From the NCBI GenBank assembly GCA_963846915.1, contig CAWJXV010000009.1, positions 558,001 to 622,000 on the forward strand: DNA of 64,000 bases, written 5' to 3'. How positions within the stretch are numbered: the first letter of the stretch is position 1; each line of letters begins with the position of its first letter. The notes beneath the pieces were generated by a model. The model had not been told where the DNA came from, did not search any database, and saw nothing but the letters and a program-made list of their open reading frames with translations. Position numbers and translations under genes: made by a program. Below, piece after piece: positions 35,550-43,516 of the stretch. Source of the stretch: PALSA-612 sp963846915. GTDB taxonomy: Bacteria > Actinomycetota > Thermoleophilia > Gaiellales > Gaiellaceae.

Positions 35550-35552
35550 ACT
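35547..35552 (+). promoter_or_regulatory. -10 element of the GtrB/GtrA pair
   Basis: TAGACT, overlapping the stop codon of the YfhO-like gene and 6 nt before the GTG at 35559. Confidence 0.5.
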
Positions 35553-35558
35553 GGCCGC

Positions 35559-36557
35559 GTGCCGACCTACTCCATCGTCGTCCCGGCGCACAACGAGGAA
35601 GCGGTGATCGAGGAGCTCGTCACCCGCCTCTGCGGCGTGATGGACAAGCTCGACGGCGACTCGGAGGTGATCGTCGTCGACGATGGGAGCAGTGACCACA
35701 CCTACGAGCTGATGCTCGGCGTGGCCCGGGCCGACCCCCGTTTCCGCGTGGCCAGGCTGTCGCGGAACTTCGGTCACCAGATCGCGCTGACCGCCGGCAT
35801 CGACCTCTCGTCCGGGGACGCGGTGATTGCGATGGACGCCGACCTGCAGGACCCGCCGGAAGTGATCCTCGAGCTGGCCGCGCGCTGGCGCGAGGGGTAC
35901 GACGTCGTCTACGCCGTTCGCGACATCCGTGAGGGCGAGACGCGCTGGAAGCGGGCGGCGGCGGCGATCTTCTACCGCGCCTTCAACCGGATCTCGGAGG
36001 TCAAGGTTCCCCTCGACGTCGGCGACTTCCGGCTCGTGGATCGGCGGGTGCTCGACGTGTTCGCCCGGATGCGCGAGAGCAACCGCTTCGTCCGCGGCAT
36101 GTTCAGCTGGATTGGCCTCCGGCAGATAGGCGTCCTCTATCGGCGGCACGAGCGCTTCGCCGGCGACTCGAAGTATCCCCTCCGCAAGCTCATACGTCTG
36201 GCGTTGAGCGGCGTGACCAGCTTCTCGGTGGCGCCGTTGCGGGTCGCGCTCAATCTCGGGTTCGTCGTCTCCTTGGTGAGCTTCGCGCTCGGGATCTGGA
36301 GCCTGATCGTGAAGGTGGCTGGCTTCTACAACCCGCCGGGGTGGACGTCGATCGTCGTCGTGACGACGTTCATCGGCGGCATTCAGCTGATCGTCCTCGG
36401 CGTGATCGGCGAGTACATCGCCGACATCCACGCCGAGGTGAAGCAGCGGCCGCTGTACGTGGTCAGCGAGATCGAGAACTTCCCCGAGCCTCCCGAGCTA
36501 CCGCCACGATCGGTCGTGGCCAGCCACAGAGCGCACGAGCGGGCCTCCGATCCCTGA
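35559..36557 (+). CDS. GT2 polyprenyl-phosphate sugar transferase (GtrB type)
   Basis: 332-aa family-2 enzyme of the GtrB/YfdH type. It begins YSIVVPAHNEEAVIEELVTR; VVDDGSSDHT and AMDADLQDPPEVI carry the donor and metal motifs; SRNFGHQIALTAGID is conserved. After about residue 225 two TM helices follow, then VIGEYIADIHAEVKQRPLYV, the usual GtrB tail. It makes undecaprenyl-phosphate sugar, which a GtrA-like protein would flip for a GT-C or YfhO-like transferase. Such genes exist on both sides of this one, forming a complete GtrA/GtrB-type decoration system. Confidence 0.92.
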   Translation: MPTYSIVVPAHNEEAVIEELVTRLCGVMDKLDGDSEVIVVDDGSSDHTYELMLGVARADPRFRVARLSRNFGHQIALTAGIDLSSGDAVIAMDADLQDPPEVILELAARWREGYDVVYAVRDIREGETRWKRAAAAIFYRAFNRISEVKVPLDVGDFRLVDRRVLDVFARMRESNRFVRGMFSWIGLRQIGVLYRRHERFAGDSKYPLRKLIRLALSGVTSFSVAPLRVALNLGFVVSLVSFALGIWSLIVKVAGFYNPPGWTSIVVVTTFIGGIQLIVLGVIGEYIADIHAEVKQRPLYVVSEIENFPEPPELPPRSVVASHRAHERASDP

Positions 36558-36963
36558 CCATCTTCACACGGCCGCGCCGGGACGGCAGGCCCCCACGCGC
36601 CAGTTCGTCCGTTTCCTGGTCGTCGGGGTCGCGAACACGGCGATCAGCTTCGCCGTCTACCGCGTCCTGCTCCTCGTCGGCACGCCGTACGCGATCGCAG
36701 CGCCGTTCGCGTTCATCGCCGGTGCAGTCAACGGCTACGTGTTCAACCGGCGCTGGACGTTCGCCGCAGCCGATTCGACGCGCGCACGCGTCCTGTACTT
36801 CGGCTTCGCGGCGATCGGCGCCGCCATGACGAGCCTGTCCGTCCTGCTTCTCGTTCGCGGAGCCGGGCTGGGCAAGGTCGAGGCCTACCTGGTCGCGATT
36901 CCGCCCGTGACCGTGGCGACGTTCGTTGCGAACCGCCTCTGGACGTTCGGTCGGCGCAGCTGA
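36550..36963 (+). CDS. GtrA-family flippase, no canonical start codon
   Basis: The open frame encodes a full GtrA-type small membrane protein: RQFVRFLVVGVANTAISFAV, then FAFIAGAVNGYVFNRRWTF, VLYFGFAAIGAAMT and VATFVANRLWTFG, making four TM helices and both family motifs. No ATG, GTG or TTG exists in frame between the previous in-frame stop (36439-36441) and the first TM, and the first GTG (about 36739) is inside TM2. Candidates are ATC 36550 (137 aa, normal length) or CTG 36554, overlapping the gtrB stop but needing one missing base. It probably flips the product of the upstream enzyme. Confidence 0.8.
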   Translation: MPDHLHTAAPGRQAPTRQFVRFLVVGVANTAISFAVYRVLLLVGTPYAIAAPFAFIAGAVNGYVFNRRWTFAAADSTRARVLYFGFAAIGAAMTSLSVLLLVRGAGLGKVEAYLVAIPPVTVATFVANRLWTFGRRS

Positions 36964-37060
36964 CAGGGAAGCGTCCGTCGGAAGGAGCGCATCGGTAACC
37001 TCGGCGTGGTTTGCCCGATTTCCAGGCACATTCTGCGCTCGCATCCTCGGGAGGTTCACG

Positions 37061-38215
37061 ATGACCGCATCCGCCAACCGCGCCCGCTCGAAACCCGTCC
37101 TCCGGATCGCCCTGCCGCTGCTCGCCCTCGCGTCGATCGCAGTCGCCCTGCTCGTGCCGAGCCTGGGCTCGGCTCGGTCCGAGAGCGCAGGGGAGCCTAC
37201 GATTTCAGGTGGGACCTCAGTCGGTGACACCCTGACGGGCAATCCCGGCACGTGGGCACCCAACGCCGCCAGCTACAAGTACAACTGGCGCCGCTGCCCG
37301 CCGGACGGCGGGGAGGGGGCGGGCAACTGCGAAGGAATCGTCGACGGCCCGTCGGACACGTACACCCTCCAGGCCGGGGACGTCGGCTTCACCATCCGCC
37401 TCCAGGTGAAGGCGTTCGACGGCGGCGGCGGCAAGATCGGAGTGGAAACCTCGAATGCGACGTCCCAGATCACCGGACAAGGCGTCGGGCCGACCAACAC
37501 CGGGCTGCCGACGATCACCGGGACGGCGCAGGTCGGGCAGACGCTGACCGCGAGCGAGGGGTCGTGGGCGAGCAAGTTCCTCGTGAACTTCGCGGACAGC
37601 TGGCTCCGCTGCGACACGACCGGGAGCAACTGCCTCACGTTCGGCGAGACGGCAACGACCCATGTCGTCGGCGCCGCCGACATGGGCTCCACCCTGCGCT
37701 TCCAGGTCACGGCGACGAACCCGGCCGGCACGACGGTCGTGACCTCCGCGCAGACCACGGTCGTCCCCGGCGGCACGGCGCCGCCGCCGTCGACGGCTCC
37801 GCCTCCCCCGTCGTCCAAGGCAGGCTGCCCGGCCACCCGCGGAACCGTGCAGGTGACGGCCGTCAGCTCGCCGTTGCGTCTCGTGATCGATCGGCAGAAC
37901 TCGGCGTCCACGCTCGCCCGCAGCTCGGGGCAGACCGTCACCGTTCGCTACCACGTCTCCGACACGTGCGGCCGGTCGGTGCAGGGTGCGCTCGTGTACG
38001 CCACCGCCGTGCCGTTTGGACAGCTGTCGACACCGGCGGAGCAGCCGACCGGTGCGACCGGATCCGTGACGCTGACCTTCCGGACCCTGTCGGGCTTTCC
38101 GCTCAGCCGCAATCAACGGAGCGTTGCGATCTTCGTCCGGGCCCGCAAGCAGGGCGAGGATCTGCTCGCAGGCATCTCCGCCCGGAGGTTGTTCGCGCTG
38201 CCCCTCAGCCGGTGA
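37061..38215 (+). CDS. secreted protein with actinobacterial Ig-like repeats
   Basis: 384-aa exported protein. Signal peptide: basic ANRARSKP, then LRIALPLLALASIAVALLVP. Two repeats of about 90 residues each start PTISGGTSVGDTLTG and PTITGTAQVGQTLTA and carry paired Cys (WRRC...NC and WLRC...NC) with a DxGxTLR-like end. A Pro-rich linker (APPPSTAPPPPSSKAG) leads to a C-terminal beta domain with two Cys. Similar repeat proteins are abundant in Thermoleophilia. Likely cell-surface or matrix function; none is assigned. GGGAGG at about 37050-37055 is an ideal Shine-Dalgarno for ATG 37061, unlike the leaderless genes around it. Confidence 0.75.
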   Translation: MTASANRARSKPVLRIALPLLALASIAVALLVPSLGSARSESAGEPTISGGTSVGDTLTGNPGTWAPNAASYKYNWRRCPPDGGEGAGNCEGIVDGPSDTYTLQAGDVGFTIRLQVKAFDGGGGKIGVETSNATSQITGQGVGPTNTGLPTITGTAQVGQTLTASEGSWASKFLVNFADSWLRCDTTGSNCLTFGETATTHVVGAADMGSTLRFQVTATNPAGTTVVTSAQTTVVPGGTAPPPSTAPPPPSSKAGCPATRGTVQVTAVSSPLRLVIDRQNSASTLARSSGQTVTVRYHVSDTCGRSVQGALVYATAVPFGQLSTPAEQPTGATGSVTLTFRTLSGFPLSRNQRSVAIFVRARKQGEDLLAGISARRLFALPLSR

Positions 38216-38234
38216 GGACGCCGGGGTCACGAGC

Positions 38235-39026
38235 GTGCGCGTAGTCGGGGTCGTCCTCCTCCACGACGAGGACGTCTATGCGGAGCGCGTGATCCGCAAC
38301 GTCGCAGCATTCTGCGACCGGATCCACGTCGCCGACCATGCGTCGTCCGACCACACCTGGGAGATCGTGTCCGGCCTGGCGCGCGAGCTCGACAACGTCG
38401 ACGCGGTGCGAATCTCCCACGCGGCCCGATCGCACGATCTCGTCCTGCCCTACGTCGGGACCGACACCTGGGTGCTCAGCCCGGACGGCGACGAGCTGTT
38501 CGACCCGGCCGGGCTCCGGCGGCTGCGCGCCGAGCTCGAGTCGGGCACCTACGACAGCTGCTTCCGGCTGTTCCCCGCGATGCTCCACTGCGTCGAGCTC
38601 GACACAGGGTTGCGTTCGGCGGCCGGCTATCTCGCGCCGCCGGCGCTGACGGGGCCGAAGCTGTTCAACTTCGCCGCGCTCGAGAGCTGGGACCGCGTCT
38701 ACCGCGAGCGGCTGCACGAGGGTGAGCCGGTGTTCCGGGACGGCTGGGAGTGGACGTCTGTGGCCCGGCTCGAGCAGGAGCACGACTGGGAGGAGAACCC
38801 GTTCCGCTGCTTGCACACGTGCTTCCTGCGCCGTTCGAGTCGCGACGCACCCGGCGGCGAGCACGCCCGGCTGAACATTGCGGAGGCAAACACGTATCGG
38901 CGCGACCTGCGCGGCCGGCTCGCCCGCGCGCTCCGCGGCGGGAGTGCACCTCCGCGCGGGCCGTGGAAGCTCGAGAAGTACCGTCGCGGCCCGCTCGTCA
39001 CGAAGGACGCGTCGCCCTTCCTCTAG
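38235..39026 (+). CDS. GT2-like glycosyltransferase
   Basis: 263-aa enzyme. It begins RVVGVVLLHDEDVYAERVIR, similar to proteins with a degenerate GT2 core; IHVADHASSDHTWEIVSGLA takes the place of VDDGSxDxT, and VLSPDGDELFDP provides the acidic D-x-D-E site. RLHEGEPVFRDGWEWTS and CLHTCFLRRSS in the second half are of unknown role. Probable sugar transferase of the GT2 clan, without TM segments. The start at GTG 38235 follows the domain. Its stop overlaps that of the convergent methyltransferase gene by 4 nt. Confidence 0.7.
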   Translation: MRVVGVVLLHDEDVYAERVIRNVAAFCDRIHVADHASSDHTWEIVSGLARELDNVDAVRISHAARSHDLVLPYVGTDTWVLSPDGDELFDPAGLRRLRAELESGTYDSCFRLFPAMLHCVELDTGLRSAAGYLAPPALTGPKLFNFAALESWDRVYRERLHEGEPVFRDGWEWTSVARLEQEHDWEENPFRCLHTCFLRRSSRDAPGGEHARLNIAEANTYRRDLRGRLARALRGGSAPPRGPWKLEKYRRGPLVTKDASPFL

Positions 39027-39847
39027 CTGCGGCGCGGCCCCTGCAGGAGCATCCACGTCCAGTCCGGCTCGGCCTGGAGCCGCTGAAGGCGCGCGAAGTG
39101 GCGAAGCGCGCGAACGAGCACGTCCTCGCGGCGGAGCCACAGGCTGGCCTCGAACGGGGCGGGCTCGCCCGGCGTGTAGTCCTGATGGACGTCGTAGAGC
39201 GCGAGGCCCTCCGGCTTGAGCACCCGGGCGTGCTCTGCGAAGAACGCATCGAGGTCGAGCGCATGGTCGAGGCAGTTCGAGTAGACGAGGTCGACCGAGC
39301 CGTCCGCCTCCTCGAGCCGGTTGAAGTCCCCGACGCGCACGAGGTCGTTCCCGGGTCCCGGGTTCAGGTCGATCCCGTACGCGTTGCAAAAGCCGAGCTC
39401 GCGGAGCACCTCCACCTCCGTTCCCTGGCGTGCGCCCAGGCAGAGGACGACAGCGGTTTGCGGGACGAGCTTGACCAGGTGGCGGAAGCGGCGGTAGAAG
39501 CGCGATCTCGCCTCGGTCACGGCGGCGTTCGAGAAGCCCCGGCCGATCCGCAGGATCTCATCGAGCTTCTGGCGCTGGTGCTCGACGTACTCCTCGTACG
39601 AGCCGTAGTCGCGGCGCACGAAGCCCTCGTCGTCCGGCGCCAGCAGCCCCTGCGCGTCGTGGTGCTTCGCGCGCACCGGATGCTTGTCACGCTCGTAGTC
39701 GTACCCGGGATCCGCATAGTGGCGGAGCTTGCGGTAGTAGCCGAAGCCCCCGGGCGTCCATCGGTAGAGCGGCTGCCGCAGCCAGAAGGGCGCAATCCGG
39801 GACGCGAACCGCGCGGCCCGGACGCTCCTGTGCGCGAGGCGCATCAC
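39023..39847 (-). CDS. class I SAM-dependent methyltransferase
   Basis: 274-aa protein. The N-terminal third (WLRQPLYRWTPGGFGYYRKL, YGSYEEYVEHQRQKLDEI) precedes a Rossmann methyltransferase fold: AVVLCLGARQGTEVEVLRELG (motif I with LGARQGTE), IDLNPGPGNDLVRVGDFNRL, VDLVYSNCLDHALDLDAF and VLKPEGLALYDV. The YxxH-x-x-K pattern near the N-terminus suggests a substrate domain. GTG start, immediately followed by ATG, with TATCGT 7 nt upstream. The promoter overlaps that of the divergent GT2 gene. Confidence 0.82.
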   Translation of the reverse strand: MMRLAHRSVRAARFASRIAPFWLRQPLYRWTPGGFGYYRKLRHYADPGYDYERDKHPVRAKHHDAQGLLAPDDEGFVRRDYGSYEEYVEHQRQKLDEILRIGRGFSNAAVTEARSRFYRRFRHLVKLVPQTAVVLCLGARQGTEVEVLRELGFCNAYGIDLNPGPGNDLVRVGDFNRLEEADGSVDLVYSNCLDHALDLDAFFAEHARVLKPEGLALYDVHQDYTPGEPAPFEASLWLRREDVLVRALRHFARLQRLQAEPDWTWMLLQGPRRS

Positions 39848-39854
39848 CGGCCAG

Positions 39855-39864
39855 ACGATACGGT
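39855..39864. promoter_or_regulatory. overlapping divergent -10 elements sharing a TA
   Basis: In ACGATACGGT the minus strand reads TATCGT (39860-39855), 7 nt before GTG 39847, and the plus strand reads TACGGT (39859-39864), 8 nt before ATG 39873. The two hexamers share the TA at 39859-39860, so transcription of the two genes should be mutually exclusive. Confidence 0.55.
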
Positions 39865-39872
39865 TTCGACCG

Positions 39873-40685
39873 ATGACGCTCAGTGTGGTCGTCGCCACCT
39901 TCGAGTGGCCGGAGGCGCTCCACGCCGTGCTCCTCGCCTTCGCCGACCAGTCCGACCCCGAGTTCGAAGTGGTCGTCGCTGACGACGGCTCGGGCCTGGA
40001 CACGGCGGCGGTCGTCGCGGCTTCGAGTTCCCGGCTCCGCCTCACCCACGTCCGCCAGGACGACGAGGGCTACCGCCTCGCCCGTGTACGGAACCTCGGC
40101 GCGCGCGCGGCCGCCGGCGACTACCTCGTCTTCCTCGACGGCGACGTCGTGCCCCGGCGCCATTTCGTCCGCGAGCTGCGCCGGAGCGCGATCGAGGGAT
40201 GGTTTGTCGCCGGCAAACGGCTCCTGCTCGATGCAGGGCTGACCGGGCGGGTGCTCGCCGACCGGATCCCGATCCAGCGCTGGTCGTTCCCGCACTGGGC
40301 GCTGCACCACGACCATGCCCGGCCGCTCCTCGCGCTGACGGCACGCGACCGCCGCAGGCCCGGCAGGGACGGCCTCCCGGAGTTCGTGCCGCACGCAGAC
40401 GGCTACGGCTTCCTGCTCGGCATCTCGCGGGCCGATTTCGAGCGCGTGAACGGCTACGACGCCCGGTTCGCGGGTTGGGGAGGGGAGGACGTCGACATGG
40501 CAGTCAGGCTCGGACGTCTCGGTCTTCGTTGCGGCTGGCCCGGGCCGCAGGCGACGCTCCTCCATCTCTGGCACGAGACGCGAAAGCCGGCAGTGCGGCC
40601 GAACGACGCGCTCCTCGCCGAGACGAGGGCGGCGGATCGCGTCGAGGCGATCGAGGGCCTGCGCGAGGTCGCGCTCGTGCCATGA
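39873..40685 (+). CDS. GT2 glycosyltransferase with galactosyltransferase-type C-terminus
   Basis: 270-aa two-part glycosyltransferase. The first part is GT2: LSVVVATFEWPEALHAVLLA, VVADDGSGLDT, DEGYRLARVRNLGARAA and FLDGDVVPRRHF with the DxD. The second part is the Glyco_transf_7C domain with GFLLGISRADFERVNGYDAR and GWGGEDVDMAVRL, the acceptor-binding W-G-G-E-D motif of galactosyl- and N-acetylgalactosaminyltransferases and of chondroitin-polymerase-like enzymes. It therefore may add a hexosamine or galactose. The stop overlaps the ATG of the next GT2 gene, so they are probably one unit. Confidence 0.87.
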   Translation: MTLSVVVATFEWPEALHAVLLAFADQSDPEFEVVVADDGSGLDTAAVVAASSSRLRLTHVRQDDEGYRLARVRNLGARAAAGDYLVFLDGDVVPRRHFVRELRRSAIEGWFVAGKRLLLDAGLTGRVLADRIPIQRWSFPHWALHHDHARPLLALTARDRRRPGRDGLPEFVPHADGYGFLLGISRADFERVNGYDARFAGWGGEDVDMAVRLGRLGLRCGWPGPQATLLHLWHETRKPAVRPNDALLAETRAADRVEAIEGLREVALVP

Positions 40686-41548
40686 GCGACGTCGAGCGCG
40701 AAGTGACGGTCGTCGTCAAGACGTTCCAGCGGCCCGATGCACTCCGGCGGCTGGTCGCCTCGATCAGGCGGTACTACCCGGCGATCCGGATCCTCGTCGT
40801 CGACGACTCCGAGGCGCCGCTCGACCCGGTTCCGGACGGCGTGAGCCGGTACTGGCATCTCCCCTTCAACTCTCTGGGCGTCTCCGCGGGTCGCAACTTC
40901 GGCCTCCGGCAGGTCGAGACCGAGTACGTCCTCTTCTGCGACGACGACATGGTCTTCGGGCGCAAGACCGATCTCGGGAAGCTGCTGCGCACGGTGCAGA
41001 CCACGCGCTTCGACGTCGTCTCCTGCCTGTGGATGGATCACGAGCCGTGGCGCGCGATCCGGCGCGGCTACCGCCGCTACGAGGGCACACTCGACGTCGA
41101 GGACGGCGTGCTCGTGCATCGCCTCGGAGCGACGCGAGGCACGCTCGACGGTCTGCCCGTCTTCGACATCGTGCACCAGTTCTTCGTCGCGTCGCCCCAG
41201 GTGCTCGGTCCCGATCCGTGGGACGCCCGGCTGAAGGTCGCCGGTGAGCACGTCGACTTCTTCCTCGGGCTGAAGGAGCGCGGCCTGCTCTGCACGCGGC
41301 GCGCGGACGTGGTCGTCTACCACTATCCCGAGCTGCCGCCCGAATACCACCGGTTTCGCTCGGACACGGCCCCGTCCGTTCTGCTCCTCCGGGAGACACG
41401 TGGGTTCGACCGTGAGGTCACCGTCGGACGGCTGTTCCGCCCGACGGACCGGGTCGTCCACGGGCTTCCGAGCTCGGTCGCGGAGACGGGCAGGCGGACG
41501 GCGCGTGTGGCCCGTCGGCTCGTGCGCGAGGGCCGTCTCCGCGCCTGA
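40682..41548 (+). CDS. GT2 glycosyltransferase, GM2-synthase-like
   Basis: 288-aa transferase starting VTVVVKTFQRPDALRRLVAS, with ILVVDDSEAPLDPVPDG and NSLGVSAGRNFGLRQVETEY, VLFCDDDMVF (DDD metal site) in the first half. This combination (AGRNxGL plus DDD) occurs in beta-1,4-N-acetylgalactosaminyltransferase/LgtA-like GT2 proteins. The second half has WDARLKVAGEHVDFFLGLKE, the acceptor-side E-H-x-D-F. It overlaps the upstream GT2 stop (ATGA). The sugar is unproven; N-acetylhexosamine is the best guess. Confidence 0.82.
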   Translation: MSDVEREVTVVVKTFQRPDALRRLVASIRRYYPAIRILVVDDSEAPLDPVPDGVSRYWHLPFNSLGVSAGRNFGLRQVETEYVLFCDDDMVFGRKTDLGKLLRTVQTTRFDVVSCLWMDHEPWRAIRRGYRRYEGTLDVEDGVLVHRLGATRGTLDGLPVFDIVHQFFVASPQVLGPDPWDARLKVAGEHVDFFLGLKERGLLCTRRADVVVYHYPELPPEYHRFRSDTAPSVLLLRETRGFDREVTVGRLFRPTDRVVHGLPSSVAETGRRTARVARRLVREGRLRA

Positions 41549-41558
41549 GCGGCTCCGA

Positions 41559-41564
41559 TAGGGT
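41559..41564 (+). promoter_or_regulatory. -10 element of the PhyH dioxygenase gene
   Basis: TAGGGT, 6 nt before the GTG at 41571; leaderless arrangement. Confidence 0.5.
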
Positions 41565-41570
41565 GGGCGC

Positions 41571-42521
41571 GTGCACCGGTCGAGAACGGGCATCGTCACG
41601 CACGCTCCTGCCCGCCTGCAGCCGAAGGCGCGCGACTTCCATCGCAAGGGCGTCGCCACGACGTACAAGCTGCATGACCGCTACCTCTCGAACAGGCGCG
41701 CCCGCGGGCTCTACTCGGCGAACCGGCCGTCGATCGACGGAACCCAGCACCGTGTCATCGGGGAGCTCCACGATGTCGGCTACTCACTCGTCACGGCGGG
41801 CGAGCTGTTCTCGGCCGAGGCGTGGCAGTCCGTCCAGGAGGAGGGCGCCGAGTTCGTCCAGGCGACCGAGCAGGGGCTCGAAGGCGACGGCGATCTGCGG
41901 AAGCGGGAGGGCAAGGACTTCCTCGTCCGCAAGTACGACGTCGGCGGCGTCGTCGGGCTCGACAACCCGTGGCTCTCGGCCTGCATCTCCCGCCGCCTGA
42001 TCGACATCGCCAACGAGTACCTCCAGCTCTGGTCGAAGCTCGAGTACATCGACCTCTGGTACTCCCTGCCGGTGGGCGAGAGCGCCGAGCGCAAGGCGTC
42101 GCAGATCTGGCACCGCGACTTCGACGACAGCCATCTGCTGAAGGTGTTCCTCTACCTCAGCGACGTCGACGAGCGGTCCGGCCCCTTCGAGTACGTGCCC
42201 GGCAGCCAGCCGGGCGGCCGCTACGCAGGTGTGCATCCGTGGCAGCCCATGGGCGTCGGCCGCATCTCGGACAAGGAGCTGGTCAAGCACGTGGGGGCGG
42301 ACGACGTGCGCACGTTCACGGCTCCGAAGGGGACGCTCATCTTCTGCAACACGAGTGGCCTTCACCGTGGGGGTTTCGCCGAGGCGAGCCCGCGCGTTCT
42401 CGCCGCTGTCACGTACTGCTCGCCTGCCTCGTTGCATTCGTTGACCGAGCGCAACTACGCGCTCGCACCCGGCACGGACCTGCAACAGCTCGATCCGGTC
42501 GTACGCTTCGCGCTCAGCTGA
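41571..42521 (+). CDS. phytanoyl-CoA dioxygenase (PhyH) family protein
   Basis: 316-aa Fe(II)/2-oxoglutarate oxygenase. The double-stranded beta-helix is seen from about residue 140: the facial triad comes from IWHRDFDD (H-x-D) and SGLHRGG (distal His), with an Arg a few residues later (SPRVLAAVTY) as the 2-oxoglutarate partner. LYLSDVDERSGPFEYVPGSQ (20 residues) is typical PhyH. It would hydroxylate or oxidise a sugar, lipid or small metabolite. Within this cluster a sugar or a lipid anchor is plausible, but no substrate is visible. Convergent with the next gene (8-nt overlap). Confidence 0.87.
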   Translation: MHRSRTGIVTHAPARLQPKARDFHRKGVATTYKLHDRYLSNRRARGLYSANRPSIDGTQHRVIGELHDVGYSLVTAGELFSAEAWQSVQEEGAEFVQATEQGLEGDGDLRKREGKDFLVRKYDVGGVVGLDNPWLSACISRRLIDIANEYLQLWSKLEYIDLWYSLPVGESAERKASQIWHRDFDDSHLLKVFLYLSDVDERSGPFEYVPGSQPGGRYAGVHPWQPMGVGRISDKELVKHVGADDVRTFTAPKGTLIFCNTSGLHRGGFAEASPRVLAAVTYCSPASLHSLTERNYALAPGTDLQQLDPVVRFALS

Positions 42522-43482
42522 GCAAGGCGTCGATCAGCTCGCGGTACTCGGCGCACATCGCGTCGCCCGACGGTGGATGCTCGAGCACGCGCCGACGGAG
42601 CTCGCCGTAGCGACCGTGCAGCTCGCCGATCGCTTCGGCGACGTCGTCGCGGAAGCCGATTCCGTACCTCCTCGCCGTTTCGACGATGCCGCCGCCGTCC
42701 TCGTGGTAGAGGACCGGCAGGCCGCACTGGGCGCCCTCGACGTGGTGCATCCCTCCCGGCTCCCACCGGGATGCCGTGATATAGGCATGCCCCTGGCGCA
42801 GCAGGCCGGCGAGCTCGGGCCTGGTGGTCGGCGGGAACGTTCGGGCGGCCCGCCAGTCGCAGGCGGCCGGCCAGCGTCCGATCACCCACAGCTCGGTCTC
42901 CGGGAGCGCGCCCGCGGCGATCAGTCGGTCGACCTCCTGGTAGACGTCGAACCCCTTCCTCGGATTGTCCGACCAGTGGTGCGTGACGAGGCGCATCGGC
43001 TCGCCGGGCCGAAGCTCCGCGCTGCCGGACGAGCTGAAGACGGCAGGATCCGCCCCGTTGTGGACGACCGAGTGCGGCTGCACCCGGTCGAACCAGCGCT
43101 CGGCGTGGTAGTCGCGGAGCCAGTCCGAGATGAACACCGTGTGGTCCGCAACGGCGTTGGCCTCCGCCAGCAGGGCGTCGATCTCGTTCGTGCCCTTTCG
43201 AAGGTCGCACTCGTTGATCCGGTGCAGGCAGCGCACCTCGGGGTGTCGCTCTTTGTGCGCGGCGATCGCCTGGTGCCCGAAGGTCACGTTGCCCCCGACG
43301 CGCGGATCGACGAGGACGATGCAGTCGGCGTCGCGTTTGAGGTCGAAGCGGACGTCGTAGCCCCTTTCGCGCAGGTGCTCCACGGTCTGCGTCAGCCACC
43401 AGTTGCCACCGCCCCACGGCTCGTCGAGCGGGCGCATGTTCAGGGCGATTCGCGGGCCGGACGATCGGGGTCGGAGGCGCAT
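42514..43482 (-). CDS. GT4-like glycosyltransferase
   Basis: 322-aa GT-B protein. N-terminus RIALNMRPLDEPWGGGNWWL, then CIVLVDPRVGG, CLHRINECDLRKGTNEIDAL and TVFISDWLRDYHAE in the acceptor domain; VVHNGADPAVF opens the linker, and RLVTHHWSDNPRKGFDVYQE with ITASRWEPGGMHHVEGAQCG, LPVLYHEDGGG in the donor domain. The E-x7-E motif is replaced by EPGGMHHVEG. This subgroup is common beside methyltransferases and GT2 enzymes in surface loci. ATG start with TAGGCT 8 nt upstream. Confidence 0.82.
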   Translation of the reverse strand: MRLRPRSSGPRIALNMRPLDEPWGGGNWWLTQTVEHLRERGYDVRFDLKRDADCIVLVDPRVGGNVTFGHQAIAAHKERHPEVRCLHRINECDLRKGTNEIDALLAEANAVADHTVFISDWLRDYHAERWFDRVQPHSVVHNGADPAVFSSSGSAELRPGEPMRLVTHHWSDNPRKGFDVYQEVDRLIAAGALPETELWVIGRWPAACDWRAARTFPPTTRPELAGLLRQGHAYITASRWEPGGMHHVEGAQCGLPVLYHEDGGGIVETARRYGIGFRDDVAEAIGELHGRYGELRRRVLEHPPSGDAMCAEYRELIDALLS

Positions 43483-43490
43483 CAGGCGCC

Positions 43491-43496
43491 AGCCTA
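43491..43496 (-). promoter_or_regulatory. -10 element of the GT4 gene at 43482
   Basis: TAGGCT on the minus strand, 8 nt before the ATG; divergent from the Stf0 promoter (43505-43510). Confidence 0.5.
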
Positions 43497-43504
43497 GCCC
43501 TGAC

Positions 43505-43510
43505 TATCAT
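43505..43510 (+). promoter_or_regulatory. -10 element of the Stf0 sulfotransferase gene
   Basis: TATCAT, 6 nt before the GTG at 43517; fixes the start of that gene. Confidence 0.5.
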
Positions 43511-43516
43511 CGCGTC

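Noticed and set aside
33318..36431. Minus-strand open frame of over 1000 codons opposite the YfhO-like and GtrB genes
   Set aside because: Charged, featureless translation; the plus-strand proteins have clear family motifs throughout.
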